Assembly (NCBI RefSeq): GCF_022410515.1
Contig: NZ_JACSDI010000010.1
Coordinates: forward strand, 62,001-126,000
Reading direction: 5' to 3'
DNA length: 64,000 bases
DNA from: Shewanella cutis
GTDB taxonomy: Bacteria > Pseudomonadota > Gammaproteobacteria > Enterobacterales > Shewanellaceae
Within the stretch, counting starts at the first letter, position 1; every line of letters begins with the position of its first letter. This document shows positions 12,020 to 22,028 of this stretch, one piece after another. The notes below the pieces were generated by a model, which saw nothing but the letters and a program-made list of their open reading frames with translations, ran no database searches and had not been told where the DNA came from. The position numbers and the translations under genes were made by a program.

Positions 12020-12526
12020 TTAAATATCAGATAACAGGTGGTTTATCGCAACACGACTCGTATGTTTAACTTCTTCCATCACCACGTATGTACGGGTATC
12101 AGAAACGGAAGGTAATTTCAGTAGCGTTTCGCCCAATAAGCGGCGATAAGCCGACATATCAGAAACACGTGTTTTCAATAAGTAGTCAAAGTCACCAGAA
12201 ACCAGATGACATTCTTGAATATCATCCAACAGTTGCACAGCGCGATTAAACTTATCAAATACTTCGGGGGTATCACGGCTTAGAGTGATTTCCACGAATA
12301 CCAGTAGGGATGCACCCAAGAAATGAGGATTAACCAAAGCCGTATAGCCATTGATATATCCTTGCTTTTCGAGTCGTTTCACTCTTTCTAAACACGGAGT
12401 TGGACTTAATCCAACTCTTTTAGACAGTTCCACATTTGAAATGCGTCCATCAATTTGTAATTCATTAAGAATGTTGCGATCGATGCGATCCAAGTCTTTT
12501 ACAGGACTCTTTTTATTATATGCCAT
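12020..12526 (-). CDS. lrp: leucine-responsive regulatory protein Lrp
   Basis: Lrp is a global transcription regulator that responds to leucine and alanine. The 168-residue protein has an N-terminal helix-turn-helix (NILNELQIDGRISNVELSKRVGLSPTPC, about residues 19-46). An AsnC/Lrp ligand-binding RAM domain with the typical VSGDFDYLLKTRVSDM follows. The sequence around the recognition helix is that of the true Lrp group. It is transcribed divergently from ald, 180 bases apart. Lrp/AsnC-type control of ald is common, so regulation of the neighbour is a reasonable inference. ilvIH at 34 kb is a classical Lrp target in E. coli. Confidence 0.94.
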   Translation of the reverse strand: MAYNKKSPVKDLDRIDRNILNELQIDGRISNVELSKRVGLSPTPCLERVKRLEKQGYINGYTALVNPHFLGASLLVFVEITLSRDTPEVFDKFNRAVQLLDDIQECHLVSGDFDYLLKTRVSDMSAYRRLLGETLLKLPSVSDTRTYVVMEEVKHTSRVAINHLLSDI

Positions 12527-12706
12527 TTATTTAACCTTGCTTTATCACTAAAACAACATTTTATTCTACGTATGTCAAAAGTTCAGCAGCATAAACTGCG
12601 TCGCCGATACTATACTAGATATCCCTGAATTAATCACGTTCAGGTCACGATAAAATAACAATTATGCCCATTAAAAGTGGGTTTTACAGGTAATTGAGGC
12701 TCAAAA

Positions 12707-13822
12707 ATGATTATTGGTGTACCAAAGGAAATTAAAAACCACGAATATCGTGTCGGTATGGTTCCTTCAAGCGTTCGCGAATTGACTATTAAGGGTCATG
12801 AAGTGTTTGTTGAAACGAATGCCGGCACGGGAATTGGTTTTACCGATCAGGATTATGTTGATGCTGGCGCTAAAATATTAGCAACTGCTGCTGAAGTCTT
12901 TGCTAAAGCAGAGATGATCGTAAAGGTAAAAGAGCCTCAAGCAGTTGAACGCGCGATGCTGCGTCATGACCAGATTTTATTTACTTATCTGCATTTAGCG
13001 CCAGATTTACCACAAACTGAAGATTTAATCAAAAGTGGTGCAGTGTGCATCGCTTACGAAACAGTAACCGATGACCGTGGTGGACTGCCTCTACTTGCCC
13101 CGATGTCAGAAGTGGCTGGCCGTATGTCAATCCAGGCGGGTGCGATGGCGCTGGAAAAATCTTCCGGTGGTCGTGGCATGTTATTAGGTGGTGTACCTGG
13201 TGTAGAACCTGCAAAAGTTGTGATCATCGGCGGTGGTATGGTCGGTACCAATGCTGCACAAATGGCTGTGGGCATGGGCGCTGATGTAGTTGTACTTGAC
13301 CGTAGCATCGATGCACTGCGTCGCTTAAACATGCAATTTGGTTCAGCGGTGAAAGCCGTATACTCAACTGCCGATGCGATTGAGCGCCATGTGTTAGAAG
13401 CTGACCTTGTGATTGGTGGCGTATTAATTCCTGGTGCTGCGGCTCCTAAGCTGGTCACTCGTAGCATGATTTCACGTATGAAGCCAGGTAGTGCTATTGT
13501 TGACGTCGCTATCGACCAAGGTGGTTGTGTGGAAACCTCACATGCAACAACTCACCAAGACCCAACCTACATCGTTGATGATGTAGTGCACTACTGTGTG
13601 GCGAACATGCCAGGTGCTGTTGCCCGCACTTCAACTTTCGCACTGAATAACGCAACTCTGCCTTACATCCTCAAGTTAGCTAACTTAGGTTACAAAGCCG
13701 CTCTTTTACAAGACAAGCACTTACTAAACGGTTTGAACGTAATGCATGGCAAACTGGTTTGTAAAGAAGTGGCGCAGGCTTTAAATCTTGAGTACACAGC
13801 GCCAACAAGTTTATTAGCCTAA
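12707..13822 (+). CDS. ald: alanine dehydrogenase
   Basis: Ald interconverts L-alanine and pyruvate plus ammonia using NAD. Its 371 residues match the family. The N-terminal substrate domain carries the catalytic lysine in IVKVKEP and histidine in YLHLAPD. The Rossmann domain shows VIIGGGMVGTNAA, and VVLDRS ends the second strand of the nucleotide site. The C-terminus contains DVAIDQGGC, followed by the HYCVANMPGAVARTST signature. A terminator follows 40 bases after the stop. The divergent lrp is the probable regulator. Confidence 0.96.
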   Translation: MIIGVPKEIKNHEYRVGMVPSSVRELTIKGHEVFVETNAGTGIGFTDQDYVDAGAKILATAAEVFAKAEMIVKVKEPQAVERAMLRHDQILFTYLHLAPDLPQTEDLIKSGAVCIAYETVTDDRGGLPLLAPMSEVAGRMSIQAGAMALEKSSGGRGMLLGGVPGVEPAKVVIIGGGMVGTNAAQMAVGMGADVVVLDRSIDALRRLNMQFGSAVKAVYSTADAIERHVLEADLVIGGVLIPGAAAPKLVTRSMISRMKPGSAIVDVAIDQGGCVETSHATTHQDPTYIVDDVVHYCVANMPGAVARTSTFALNNATLPYILKLANLGYKAALLQDKHLLNGLNVMHGKLVCKEVAQALNLEYTAPTSLLA

Positions 13823-13864
13823 TCATATGAGAGCCTAGGTCCACGCGACCTACTCTGCTTTGTT

Positions 13865-13893
13865 CGGCCTCACTCTGTTGAGGCCGATTTTTT
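13865..13893 (+). terminator. ald terminator
   Basis: Stem CGGCCTCA/TGAGGCCG with a 6-base loop, followed by A and six T. A textbook intrinsic terminator 40 bases past the ald stop. Confidence 0.9.
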
Positions 13894-13930
13894 ATGCCGT
13901 TCACAAATATCTTCACCCGTGCAGGGTTTA

Positions 13931-14204
13931 ATACCAATCGTATTAAATATTTGTTCATTCAGCGGGAATTCAACGTTAGACAAGGCGAAGGCTAGAAGGC
14001 ATGGTGGTGCTCTGTCGAAAACCTTAAACACAGTATAAAGCACGTTGCCATGCGTGAACATCAGCCGCCCTTTGGGAGCCACACAGACATCCCACTCCGG
14101 TGTTGCATTGACTTAAAAGGGAATGACCATTTCTGCGTCAATGCGCCTTGGATTGAAATGCCTGCGAGGTTCTGAACTGATTGGATATTTAATGTGATTG
14201 GTAT
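13931..14204. mobile_element. MITE-like element with ATACCAATC termini
   Basis: This 274-base non-coding element lies between ald and trxB. It is bounded by 20-base terminal inverted repeats (13931-13950 and 14185-14204) that match at 18 of 20 positions. Inside, GCATTGAC and GTCAATGC form a second inverted repeat. It encodes no transposase; the frame on its minus strand (13870-14082) has no ribosome site and is taken as spurious. The type is a miniature inverted-repeat element mobilised in trans, family unassigned. Confidence 0.7.
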
Positions 14205-14257
14205 AAGGCAGAGCCTTAGTAAACTCAGGCTGACAATTTGCCTTAGGATTCGATTAG

Positions 14258-15301
<1,044 letters not shown>

Positions 15302-15347
15302 TCTGAGCTAAGTCTTATCTAGATCATGAGTTGACTCAAATAAAAAG

Positions 15348-15386
15348 AGCAGGCGCGGGTTAACCACCTAAGCCTGCTATTTTTTA
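15348..15386 (+). terminator. trxB terminator
   Basis: Stem AGCAGGC/GCCTGCT followed by ATTTTTT, 46 bases after the trxB stop. Confidence 0.8.
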
Positions 15387-15433
15387 TCTGCATTTTGTGG
15401 CTTCAACTGAAATAAATTCCTATCAATCAGCAA

Positions 15434-15459
15434 CAAAAAAAGGGACCAAGCGGTCCCTT
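15434..15459 (-). terminator. terminator of the thrS-infC-rpmI-rplT operon
   Basis: Stem AGGGACC/GGTCCCT with, on the minus strand, a run of seven T. It lies 24 bases past the rplT stop. Confidence 0.9.
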
Positions 15460-15482
15460 CTTAAGTGCGACAAACTAATTTC

Positions 15483-15839
15483 TTAGTTTAACGCTTCTTT
15501 TGCTTTTTCAACTAAAGTTGCGAATACAACTTTGTCAAATACAGCGATGTCAGCCAAAATCTTACGATCGATTTCGATAGACGCCTTTTTCAGACCGTTG
15601 ATGAAACGGCTGTAAGACAGACCATTTTGACGAGCTGCAGCATTAATACGTGCAATCCACAATTGGCGGAATTGACGTTTTTTCTGACGACGGTCACGGT
15701 AAGCATATTGACCAGCTTTAGTTACTGCTTGAACAGCAACACGGTAAGTACGGCTACGAGCGCCATAATAACCTTTAGCTAATTTTAAAACTTTCTTGTG
15801 ACGAGCACGTGCGGTTACACCACGCTTAACTCTTGGCAT
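15483..15839 (-). CDS. rplT: 50S ribosomal protein L20
   Basis: L20 binds 23S rRNA early in assembly of the large subunit. In E. coli it also represses its own operon by binding the rpmI leader. The 118-residue basic protein has the standard N-terminus [19 protein letters not shown] and the length of its orthologues. A clear AGGAG site precedes the ATG. It is the last gene of the operon, 16 bases after rpmI. Confidence 0.98.
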
Positions 15840-15855
15840 TTTCTAATCTCCTAAA

Positions 15856-16050
15856 TTAAGCGTATGGTAATTGACGCGCGATTGCTGGAACGTCAACTTT
15901 GGCAACTAAACACTTGTTACGTAAGTGACGCTTACGCTTAGTGCTCTTTTTGGTCAGAATGTGACGTAAATGGGCTTGCTTACGCTTGAAACCATTGGCG
16001 GTTTTCTTAAAACGCTTCGCTACACCTCTGTCGGTTTTCATTTTAGGCAT
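15856..16050 (-). CDS. rpmI: 50S ribosomal protein L35
   Basis: This 64-residue, very basic protein has the L35 signature ([17 protein letters not shown], then KRHLRNK). It is part of the large ribosomal subunit. It stands 85 bases after infC. In E. coli the equivalent stretch is part of the L20 operator; I did not fold it here. A GGAG site precedes the ATG. Confidence 0.98.
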
Positions 16051-16135
16051 TACTAAAACTCCGCATTGGGATATTAAATAAAAAGCAAGGCGAGCGAAGG
16101 CATATAGCCTTCGCTACTTTTATAGGTTGCCCTAC

Positions 16136-16678
16136 TTATTTCTTTTTAGGCGCTAGCACCATGATGGCTTGTCGACCTTCCATTTTAGGGAAAGATTCAA
16201 CAACCGCATACTCATCCAAATCAGTCTTGATACGGTTCAACAGATCCATACCAAGATTTTGGTGGGCCATTTCGCGACCTCGGAAACGCAGCGTAATTTT
16301 CGCTTTGTCCCCGTCTTCCAGAAAACGTATCAGGTTGCGTAGTTTTACCTGATAGTCGTTTTCGTCAGTTCCAGGACGGAATTTAATTTCCTTAACCTGA
16401 ACCTGCTTTTGCTTCTTCTTTTGTTCCTTGGCTGACTTAGCCTTATCAAACAGGAACTTACCGTAGTCCATAATGCGACATACTGGAGGTTCAGCATTTG
16501 GACTAATTTCAACTAGGTCTACACCCGCTTCATCTGCCAAATTCTGAGCATCTCTGATGCTCACCACACCAATAGCTTCACCATCAATGCCGGTTAAGCG
16601 TACTTCAGGTACACCTGTGATTTCTTCATTGATTCTATTAGGGGCCAGCTGACGCCCTGCTGTCTTCTTGATCTTTAT
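16136..16678 (-). CDS. infC: translation initiation factor IF-3, with AUA start codon
   Basis: IF-3 keeps the ribosomal subunits apart and enforces correct start-codon choice. The first ATG in frame (16567) would remove the conserved N-terminus. The frame continues upstream without a stop through [16 protein letters not shown], as in E. coli IF-3. The only start with a proper ribosome site is ATA at 16678, 8 bases after GGAGG, giving 180 residues, exactly the E. coli length. E. coli infC starts with AUU, a codon IF-3 itself discriminates against and so uses for autoregulation; AUA belongs to the same class. The GGAGG lies inside the last codons of thrS. The C-terminal domain includes [16 protein letters not shown] and RFRGREM. 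Confidence 0.9.
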   Translation of the reverse strand: MKIKKTAGRQLAPNRINEEITGVPEVRLTGIDGEAIGVVSIRDAQNLADEAGVDLVEISPNAEPPVCRIMDYGKFLFDKAKSAKEQKKKQKQVQVKEIKFRPGTDENDYQVKLRNLIRFLEDGDKAKITLRFRGREMAHQNLGMDLLNRIKTDLDEYAVVESFPKMEGRQAIMVLAPKKK

Positions 16679-16681
16679 GAC

Positions 16682-18610
16682 CTATTCCTCCAACAATTTG
16701 AGACTACGGAGCGAAATCTGTTGATGGATTTTAGCGGCGAAATCTTCGATTCGCATCTTACCTAAATCGACTCCATCACGAGTACGCACCGCGACTTCCT
16801 TATTTTCCATCTCTTGGTCACCAACGACCAATAAATAAGGAACACGCCTTAAGGTGTGTTCGCGTATTTTAAAGCCTATTTTCTCATTCCTCAAGTCAAA
16901 TGAGGCACGAATACCTTGTTCTTTGAAGAATTTGACCACTTCTTCAACATAATCAGCCTGTTTGTCGGTGATATTCATCACGACAACTTGCATTGGCGCT
17001 AACCATGTTGGGAACCGACCAGCATATTCTTCAATTAGAATACCTAAGAAACGCTCCAACGAACCTAAAATTGCACGATGGATCATCACAGGTGTTTGAC
17101 GGCTGTTATCTTCCGCCACATAAGTTGCCCCTAAACGGCTTGGTAAGGCGTAATCAAGCTGAACAGTTCCGCACTGCCATGCACGGTCTAAGCAATCATG
17201 GAGTGTAAACTCAATCTTAGGACCGTAGAATGCGCCCTCACCCGGTAAAATGGTGAATTCGATATTGTTGGCACGTAAAGCTTGCTTGAGTGCTTCTTCA
17301 GCTCTGTCCCACATTGCATCGTCACCGATACGTTTTTCTGGACGAGTTGACAGTTTTACCACAATGTTTTCAAAACCAAAGGTGGAGTAAGTGTCGTATA
17401 CCATTTGGATACAAGAGCTGACTTCGGCTTGAACTTGATCTTCAGTACAGAAAATATGGGCGTCATCTTGCGTAAAACCACGTACGCGCATTAAACCGTG
17501 TAGTGAACCTGAAGGTTCATTACGGTGACAGCAACCAAACTCAGCCATACGCAATGGCAGATCACGGTAAGATTTCAACCCTTGGTTGAAGATCTGCACA
17601 TGGCCTGGACAGTTCATGGGTTTAATTGCATATTCGCGGTTTTCACTGCTGGTGGTGAACATGGCTTCTGAGTATTTATCCCAGTGACCTGAACGTTCCC
17701 ACAGCACACGGTCCATCATTAACGGACCTTTTACTTCTTGGTAAGTGTATTGATTGAGTTTACGGCGGATAAATCTTTCTAATTCAAGGAAGATACTCCA
17801 GCCATCATTATGCCAGAACACCATGCCCGGTGCTTCTTCTTGCATATGGTAAAGATCAAGCTGTTTACCAATCTTACGGTGGTCACGTTTAGCGGCTTCT
17901 TCGAGGCGAGCTAAATAGGTGCTCAGGGCTTTTTTATCCGCCCAAGCTGTACCGTAAATGCGTTGTAGCATTTTATTTTCGGAGTTACCGCGCCAATAGG
18001 CACCAGCAATACTCATCAGCTTAAAATGCTGGCAGAAACGCATGTTAGGCACGTGCGGACCACGGCACATGTCAGTGTATTCTTCGTGGTGATACAGCGC
18101 AGGGGTCGCATCTTTGCTGATGTTTTCATCCAGAATCGCAATTTTATACTCTTCACCACGTGCGGCGAAGGTATCACGGGCTTCTTGCCAGCTCACAACG
18201 CGTTTAACCACGTCATAATTGGTTTTTGCCAGTTCAAGCATGCGTTTTTCAAGGGCTTCGATATCATCTTGAGTCAGTTTGTGCTCAAGATCGATATCGT
18301 AATAGAAGCCGTTATCGATCACAGGACCGATCGCCATCTTGGTTTGTGGCCATAATTGCTTGATTGCATGGCCTAATAAATGCGCGCAAGAATGGCGAAG
18401 GATTTCAATACCTTCTTCGTCTTTAGCGGTAATAATAGAAAGTTCGGCATCGGTTTCGATAAGATCGCAAGCGTCTTTTAATTCGCCATTCACGCGCCCC
18501 GCAATACAGGCTTTGGCAAGACCAGGGCCAATATCAGCGGCAACATCGAGAGTCGATACGGGATGTGCAAACTCGCGTTTGCTACCATCAGGAAGAGTAA
18601 TTACAGGCAT
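16682..18610 (-). CDS. thrS: threonyl-tRNA synthetase
   Basis: ThrRS charges tRNA-Thr and edits mischarged serine. The 642-residue protein has, in order, a TGS domain ([14 protein letters not shown]), an editing domain with the zinc-type [10 protein letters not shown] and TDMCRGPH, and the class II core. The core contains zinc ligands in MNCPGHV and the motif 2 region [16 protein letters not shown], followed by motif 3 and the anticodon-binding domain ([19 protein letters not shown]). The start at 18610 matches the family and has AAGGA 9 bases upstream. The longer open frame begins inside the leader hairpin. The gene heads the operon with infC, rpmI and rplT, and the leader carries an anticodon-mimic operator. 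Confidence 0.97.
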   Translation of the reverse strand: MPVITLPDGSKREFAHPVSTLDVAADIGPGLAKACIAGRVNGELKDACDLIETDAELSIITAKDEEGIEILRHSCAHLLGHAIKQLWPQTKMAIGPVIDNGFYYDIDLEHKLTQDDIEALEKRMLELAKTNYDVVKRVVSWQEARDTFAARGEEYKIAILDENISKDATPALYHHEEYTDMCRGPHVPNMRFCQHFKLMSIAGAYWRGNSENKMLQRIYGTAWADKKALSTYLARLEEAAKRDHRKIGKQLDLYHMQEEAPGMVFWHNDGWSIFLELERFIRRKLNQYTYQEVKGPLMMDRVLWERSGHWDKYSEAMFTTSSENREYAIKPMNCPGHVQIFNQGLKSYRDLPLRMAEFGCCHRNEPSGSLHGLMRVRGFTQDDAHIFCTEDQVQAEVSSCIQMVYDTYSTFGFENIVVKLSTRPEKRIGDDAMWDRAEEALKQALRANNIEFTILPGEGAFYGPKIEFTLHDCLDRAWQCGTVQLDYALPSRLGATYVAEDNSRQTPVMIHRAILGSLERFLGILIEEYAGRFPTWLAPMQVVVMNITDKQADYVEEVVKFFKEQGIRASFDLRNEKIGFKIREHTLRRVPYLLVVGDQEMENKEVAVRTRDGVDLGKMRIEDFAAKIHQQISLRSLKLLEE

Positions 18611-18629
18611 GAAATATCCTTGTCCAGTG

Positions 18630-18650
18630 GTGACCCACACGTAGGGCCAC
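18630..18650 (-). promoter_or_regulatory. thrS translational operator mimicking the tRNA-Thr anticodon arm
   Basis: On the transcript this is a 7-base-pair stem (GTGGCCC/GGGTCAC, one G-U pair) closing a 7-base loop, UACGUGU. The loop carries CGU at exactly the three anticodon positions (18641-18639, at -31 to -29 from the ATG). In E. coli ThrRS represses its own mRNA by binding an anticodon-like loop with CGU at nearly the same distance. The likeness is visible in the sequence; repression here is inferred. Confidence 0.75.
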
Positions 18651-18943
18651 ATGGTGATTAAGTAAAAAGAGTAATGCTCGCGAGGTTAAGACAGTACAGG
18701 AGTCTTAGCCGCCTTGCGTAGCAGGACAGCCATTTTACGGGATAGCCTTAAAGGCACGCAAGCTAAAAGGGTTAATTGCGCGATATCCTTCCCAATTCAA
18801 TTAATCAGATTGCAGTCAATATGTCATGTGGAAGTCATCTAACCCTCCTAGTCTAGCCGAGTTGATTAAGGCGATATTGAGATGAGACTGAATAGATATC
18901 GCTCGGACAAATTGCGGCACTTAACTCATCAAAAGGAGTTGGT
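18651..18943. other. thrS leader and divergent intergenic region
   Basis: About 290 bases between thrS and the small ORF at 18944. It should hold the thrS promoter and upstream operator domains. I see no further gene and could not assign a promoter with confidence. Confidence 0.4.
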
Positions 18944-19174
18944 ATGTTTACAAGCATCCTATTAGCAGTGACGATTAACCAAATGACCATGATCCCGCCC
19001 AAGTCACATCTTGATGACCCCGTAGAAATCCAATTTGATTCAAAGGGATTGCAGGCGGATCTCCATGCAGAGCTGGAGCAGCAAATGAAGCAGTTATCCC
19101 AGGCAATTAAACAAAACATCGAGGACGGTATATTACCAGCAGGGCCGGCGGTTACAGTCACCGTAAAGGATTAA
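18944..19174 (+). CDS. hypothetical 76-residue protein
   Basis: An unrecognised small protein. A strong AAGGAG site stands 6 bases before the ATG, the best argument that it is real. The sequence is a short hydrophobic start (MFTSILLAVTI), a polar middle, an amphipathic helix rich in Gln/Glu/Lys (ADLHAELEQQMKQLSQAIKQ, about residues 37-56), and a beta-like tail ending in VTVTVKD. A competing minus-strand frame over the same bases has no ribosome site. The first 10-12 residues could be a weak membrane segment, but there is no convincing signal peptide. Confidence 0.65.
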   Translation: MFTSILLAVTINQMTMIPPKSHLDDPVEIQFDSKGLQADLHAELEQQMKQLSQAIKQNIEDGILPAGPAVTVTVKD

Positions 19175-19425
19175 ACTGACTCGCTTGATTACAACTTCAC
19201 TCAGAGCAACGCTCTGACGCATTCAAAGTGCTTATAAGAATGATGTTAAAAAATCCAGGAGTAATCGTATCTAGAAAATCTAGCCGAGCAAGTTTTGATA
19301 CCGACTTTATCTAAGTTAGTTCAATCTAAGCTTGTATACTGAGGTTGATTATGTGATGAATCTTGAGCTCTGCTAGCTAAGTAATGACATTCATCCCAAG
19401 TATTGGATTCGTGAGGAGTTGCACC

Positions 19426-19626
19426 ATGAGGATCATGAATAAAGTGATTGCTTGTCCCCACTGCGGGCACCATCAACATATTAGTATTGACGCCAGTAGT
19501 GGCGACCAAGAATATTATGATGATTGCCGGATTTGCTGTAATCCTATTCACTTACGTTTACATGTAGATGATGCCCGTCGAACCATTGAGCTCTATATTG
19601 ACTCGGACGACGAGCAAATTTACTAG
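19426..19626 (+). CDS. CPXCG-type cysteine-rich zinc-ribbon protein
   Basis: This 66-residue protein begins MRIMNKVIACPHCGHHQ and contains two Cys pairs, CPHCG near the N-terminus and CRICC about 24 residues later, as in a zinc ribbon. An acidic tail follows (ELYIDSDDEQIY). This fits the short CPXCG-motif cysteine-rich family of gammaproteobacteria, whose function is unknown. GAGGAG lies 7 bases before the ATG at 19426; another ATG at 19435 is possible. The longest open frame starts upstream without a ribosome site. It ends 9 bases from the convergent ribE gene. Confidence 0.75.
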   Translation: MRIMNKVIACPHCGHHQHISIDASSGDQEYYDDCRICCNPIHLRLHVDDARRTIELYIDSDDEQIY

Positions 19627-19635
19627 ACTTTTTTA

Positions 19636-20256
19636 TTAAGATAGTCCGTTAAAACGTTTAGCCAAAACACGCTCGACAGTGTCGACAATCGCTTGGGTTT
19701 GGCTGTCTATTTCGATGTTGAACTCATCTCCGACCTGACATTGCCCTAAATTGGTCAACTTAAGGGTTTCAGGAATTAAGTGCAGCATAAAGCTGCTATC
19801 GGTTACCTCTCCTACCGTTAGACTACAGCCATTTACCCCGACAAAGCCTTTATAAAGGATATAGTTCATCCACTTAGGTTCGACGCTAAGGGTCAGGTCA
19901 AAATGCTGCGCGGTATGACTAATGTGGGTGACTTTCGCTTTAGTATGAATATGACCTGATAAGATATGACCACCGACCTCACTGCCGAAGGTGAGCGAAC
20001 GTTCAATGTTAACACTCTGCCCCACAGACAAACTCGCCAGGTTAGTCAATCTTAAGGTCTCTTCCACTACGTCGAAAAATACCCTATCATCAACAACCTG
20101 AGTCACAGTAAGACATACCCCGTTATTTGCCACACTTGCTCCAATCGCAAGTCCCTCATGCAAATCAGGTTTAAACGCTACCTCAAGGGTATTTAGGCCA
20201 TCTTTCTTATGTATTGCAACCACCTCGCAGGTGGCTTGAACTATACCAGTAAACAT
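19636..20256 (-). CDS. ribE: riboflavin synthase alpha subunit
   Basis: The enzyme dismutates two 6,7-dimethyl-8-ribityllumazines to riboflavin. Its 206 residues form two lumazine-binding repeats. The first starts MFTGIVQA and contains NNGVCLTV and VEETLRLTNL. The second has YKGFVGVNGCSLTVGEV and IPETLKLTNLG. The C-terminal helix DTVERVLAKR is typical. It is divergent from norM with a 33-base gap between start codons, the same arrangement as ribC-mdtK in E. coli. No FMN riboswitch is present in that small space. Confidence 0.96.
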   Translation of the reverse strand: MFTGIVQATCEVVAIHKKDGLNTLEVAFKPDLHEGLAIGASVANNGVCLTVTQVVDDRVFFDVVEETLRLTNLASLSVGQSVNIERSLTFGSEVGGHILSGHIHTKAKVTHISHTAQHFDLTLSVEPKWMNYILYKGFVGVNGCSLTVGEVTDSSFMLHLIPETLKLTNLGQCQVGDEFNIEIDSQTQAIVDTVERVLAKRFNGLS

Positions 20257-20289
20257 TTTTTGCTCGCTTATTCGTTAAAGGCTGTATTT

Positions 20290-21669
20290 ATGAAACATTC
20301 AGGCTTTCAAGCCAAACGCTTAATTCAACTCGCACTCCCTGTGTTGATTGCCCAAGTGACCCAAACCATGATGGGTTTTATCGATACTGTCATGGCTGGT
20401 CGAGTCAGTGCTGTCGATATGGCTGCCGTGGCCGTGGGAACCAGTCTTTGGTTACCGGCTATTTTATTTGTACAAGGCCTACTTATGGCCTTCACCCCTT
20501 TATTTGCTCACCACAATGGTGCTAATAATCAAAAAGCCATTCAACCATTAGCATTTCAAGGGGCCTATCTGGCTTTAATCGGTGGTCTTGGCGTGATGGT
20601 GTTTCTCGCATCCGCGCCACTCGTACTTAGCCATATGAATTTAGAACCGCAATTGTACAACTTAACCATTGGGTATATCGACGGTATTTTATGGGGCGCA
20701 CCCGCATTTGTGCTTTACCAAGTACTCCGTGGTTGCAGTGAAGGGATTTCTTATACCTTGCCTACCATGGTCATCGGTTTTGTGGGTCTAGCGGTGAATA
20801 TTCCTGCAAACTATATCTTTATTTATGGCCACTTCGGGATACCTGCTATGGGTGGCGCAGGCTGCGGTATTGCGACGGCATTGGTGTTTTGGGCCATGTT
20901 AATTGCCATGGCAATTTACATGCAATTCCACAAGAAATTTGCCGCACTAGCGCCCTTTAGCCAATTTCATCGACCTGACTTTGGCGTTATGAAAAAAATG
21001 ACCAAGCTGGGCATGCCCATTGCGATGGCACTCTTTTTTGAGGTTAGTCTATTTGCGATCATCGCCCTCTTATTGGCGCCCTTGGGTGCCACTGTGGTTG
21101 CCAGCCATCAGATAGCACTGAACTTCTCCGCTATCGTGTTTATGCTACCGCTCTCCATTGGTATCGCAGTATCAATTAGGATTGGTTATTACCTCGGGCG
21201 CGATCGCGCGGATATTTCAGCCATAGTCGCTAAAGTCGGCTTGTGGTTAGCCCTTTCCTTAGCGTTATCGACAGCCATACTGACGGTGCTTTTCCGCTTC
21301 CAAATTGCTGAGTTGTATAACAGTGACCCTGAAGTGGTTGTCCTTGCTGGTAGTTTGATGCTGATGGCGGCACTGTATCAATTATCTGACTCAGTACAAG
21401 TGGTCGCCGCGGGCGCGCTGCGTGGCTACAAAGATACCCGCAGTGCGTTTTATATCACGCTATTTTCCTACTGGGGGATCGGCATGAGCTTAGGTTATAC
21501 CTTGGCCTATACCGACTTTATTGTGCCGGCAATGGGCGCCCATGGTTTTTGGACAGGATTGATTGCAGGCCTCACCTCCGCGGCCCTGCTATTTTTTATC
21601 CGCCTGCGTTATATCCAAAAACATGGTGTACATTTAAGCCTGATTGAAGGCGACAGCGTGCACCATTAA
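20290..21669 (+). CDS. norM: MATE-family multidrug/Na+ antiporter NorM
   Basis: NorM exports cationic drugs and dyes in exchange for sodium or protons across the inner membrane. The 459-residue protein has about twelve hydrophobic helices in two MATE halves. The first half carries QTMMGFIDTVMAGRVSAVDMAAVAVG and the second MPIAMALFFEVSLFA and ATVVASHQIALNF. The start at 20290 (MKHSGFQAKRLI) matches the family. The open frame extends 27 codons upstream into ribE only by chance. Confidence 0.94.
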   Translation: MKHSGFQAKRLIQLALPVLIAQVTQTMMGFIDTVMAGRVSAVDMAAVAVGTSLWLPAILFVQGLLMAFTPLFAHHNGANNQKAIQPLAFQGAYLALIGGLGVMVFLASAPLVLSHMNLEPQLYNLTIGYIDGILWGAPAFVLYQVLRGCSEGISYTLPTMVIGFVGLAVNIPANYIFIYGHFGIPAMGGAGCGIATALVFWAMLIAMAIYMQFHKKFAALAPFSQFHRPDFGVMKKMTKLGMPIAMALFFEVSLFAIIALLLAPLGATVVASHQIALNFSAIVFMLPLSIGIAVSIRIGYYLGRDRADISAIVAKVGLWLALSLALSTAILTVLFRFQIAELYNSDPEVVVLAGSLMLMAALYQLSDSVQVVAAGALRGYKDTRSAFYITLFSYWGIGMSLGYTLAYTDFIVPAMGAHGFWTGLIAGLTSAALLFFIRLRYIQKHGVHLSLIEGDSVHH

Positions 21670-21690
21670 GCAGGCATAATTACTTAAACC

Positions 21691-21722
21691 AACGGCGAGC
21701 ATTAACTCGCCGTTTTGTTTAA
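21691..21722 (+). terminator. norM terminator
   Basis: Stem ACGGCGAG/CTCGCCGT with a 6-base loop, then TTTGTTT; 22 bases past the norM stop. Confidence 0.85.
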
Positions 21723-21839
21723 TTTCTTTTAATTTTGCAATTTTTGAAACCTAACTTGCCGTTTTATCAGTAACTTTGCTGAAACACTGGGCAAGTTGAA
21801 CATCAATTCACCATTTGGCAATAAATTTCGTTTTTTTGC

Positions 21840-21868
21840 TTGCCAGTCTTTCGCTATCCCCCTAATAT
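21840..21868 (+). promoter_or_regulatory. promoter of the tRNA-Val pair
   Basis: -35 TTGCCA (21840-21845), 17-base spacer, -10 TAATAT (21863-21868). A GC-rich discriminator (AGCGCTCG) follows, as in stringently controlled stable-RNA promoters. It ends about 45 bases before the first tRNA. Confidence 0.75.
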
Positions 21869-21913
21869 AGCGCTCGTTCCGAAGCGCAATGCTTTAGATA
21901 CAGTAAATACAAT

Positions 21914-21990
21914 GCACCCGTAGCTCAGTTGGTTAGAGCACTACCTTGACATGGTAGGGGTCGGTGGTTCGAGTCCACTCGGGTGTACCA
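21914..21990 (+). tRNA. tRNA-Val (anticodon GAC)
   Basis: 77 bases with an encoded CCA. The acceptor stem GCACCCG pairs with CGGGTGT (first pair G-U). The D arm is GCTCAGTTGGTTAGAGC. The anticodon stem CTACC/GGTAG encloses TTGACAT with GAC at 21948-21950. The T loop is GGTTCGAGTCC. Anticodon GAC reads the valine codons GUC and GUU. Confidence 0.97.
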
Positions 21991-22028
21991 CTCTCTTCAA
22001 AGAGTATAAACTTCGAAATTCAAACAGT

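Noticed and set aside
13870..14082. 70-codon minus-strand frame between ald and trxB
   Set aside because: It lies mostly inside the MITE-like element, overlaps the ald terminator, and has no ribosome site.
18653..18852. T-box riboswitch before thrS
   Set aside because: No T-box sequence is present, and the anticodon-mimic operator explains thrS control. T-boxes are essentially absent from gammaproteobacteria.
20257..20289. FMN riboswitch between ribE and norM
   Set aside because: The gap is only about 33 bases, far too short for the aptamer.
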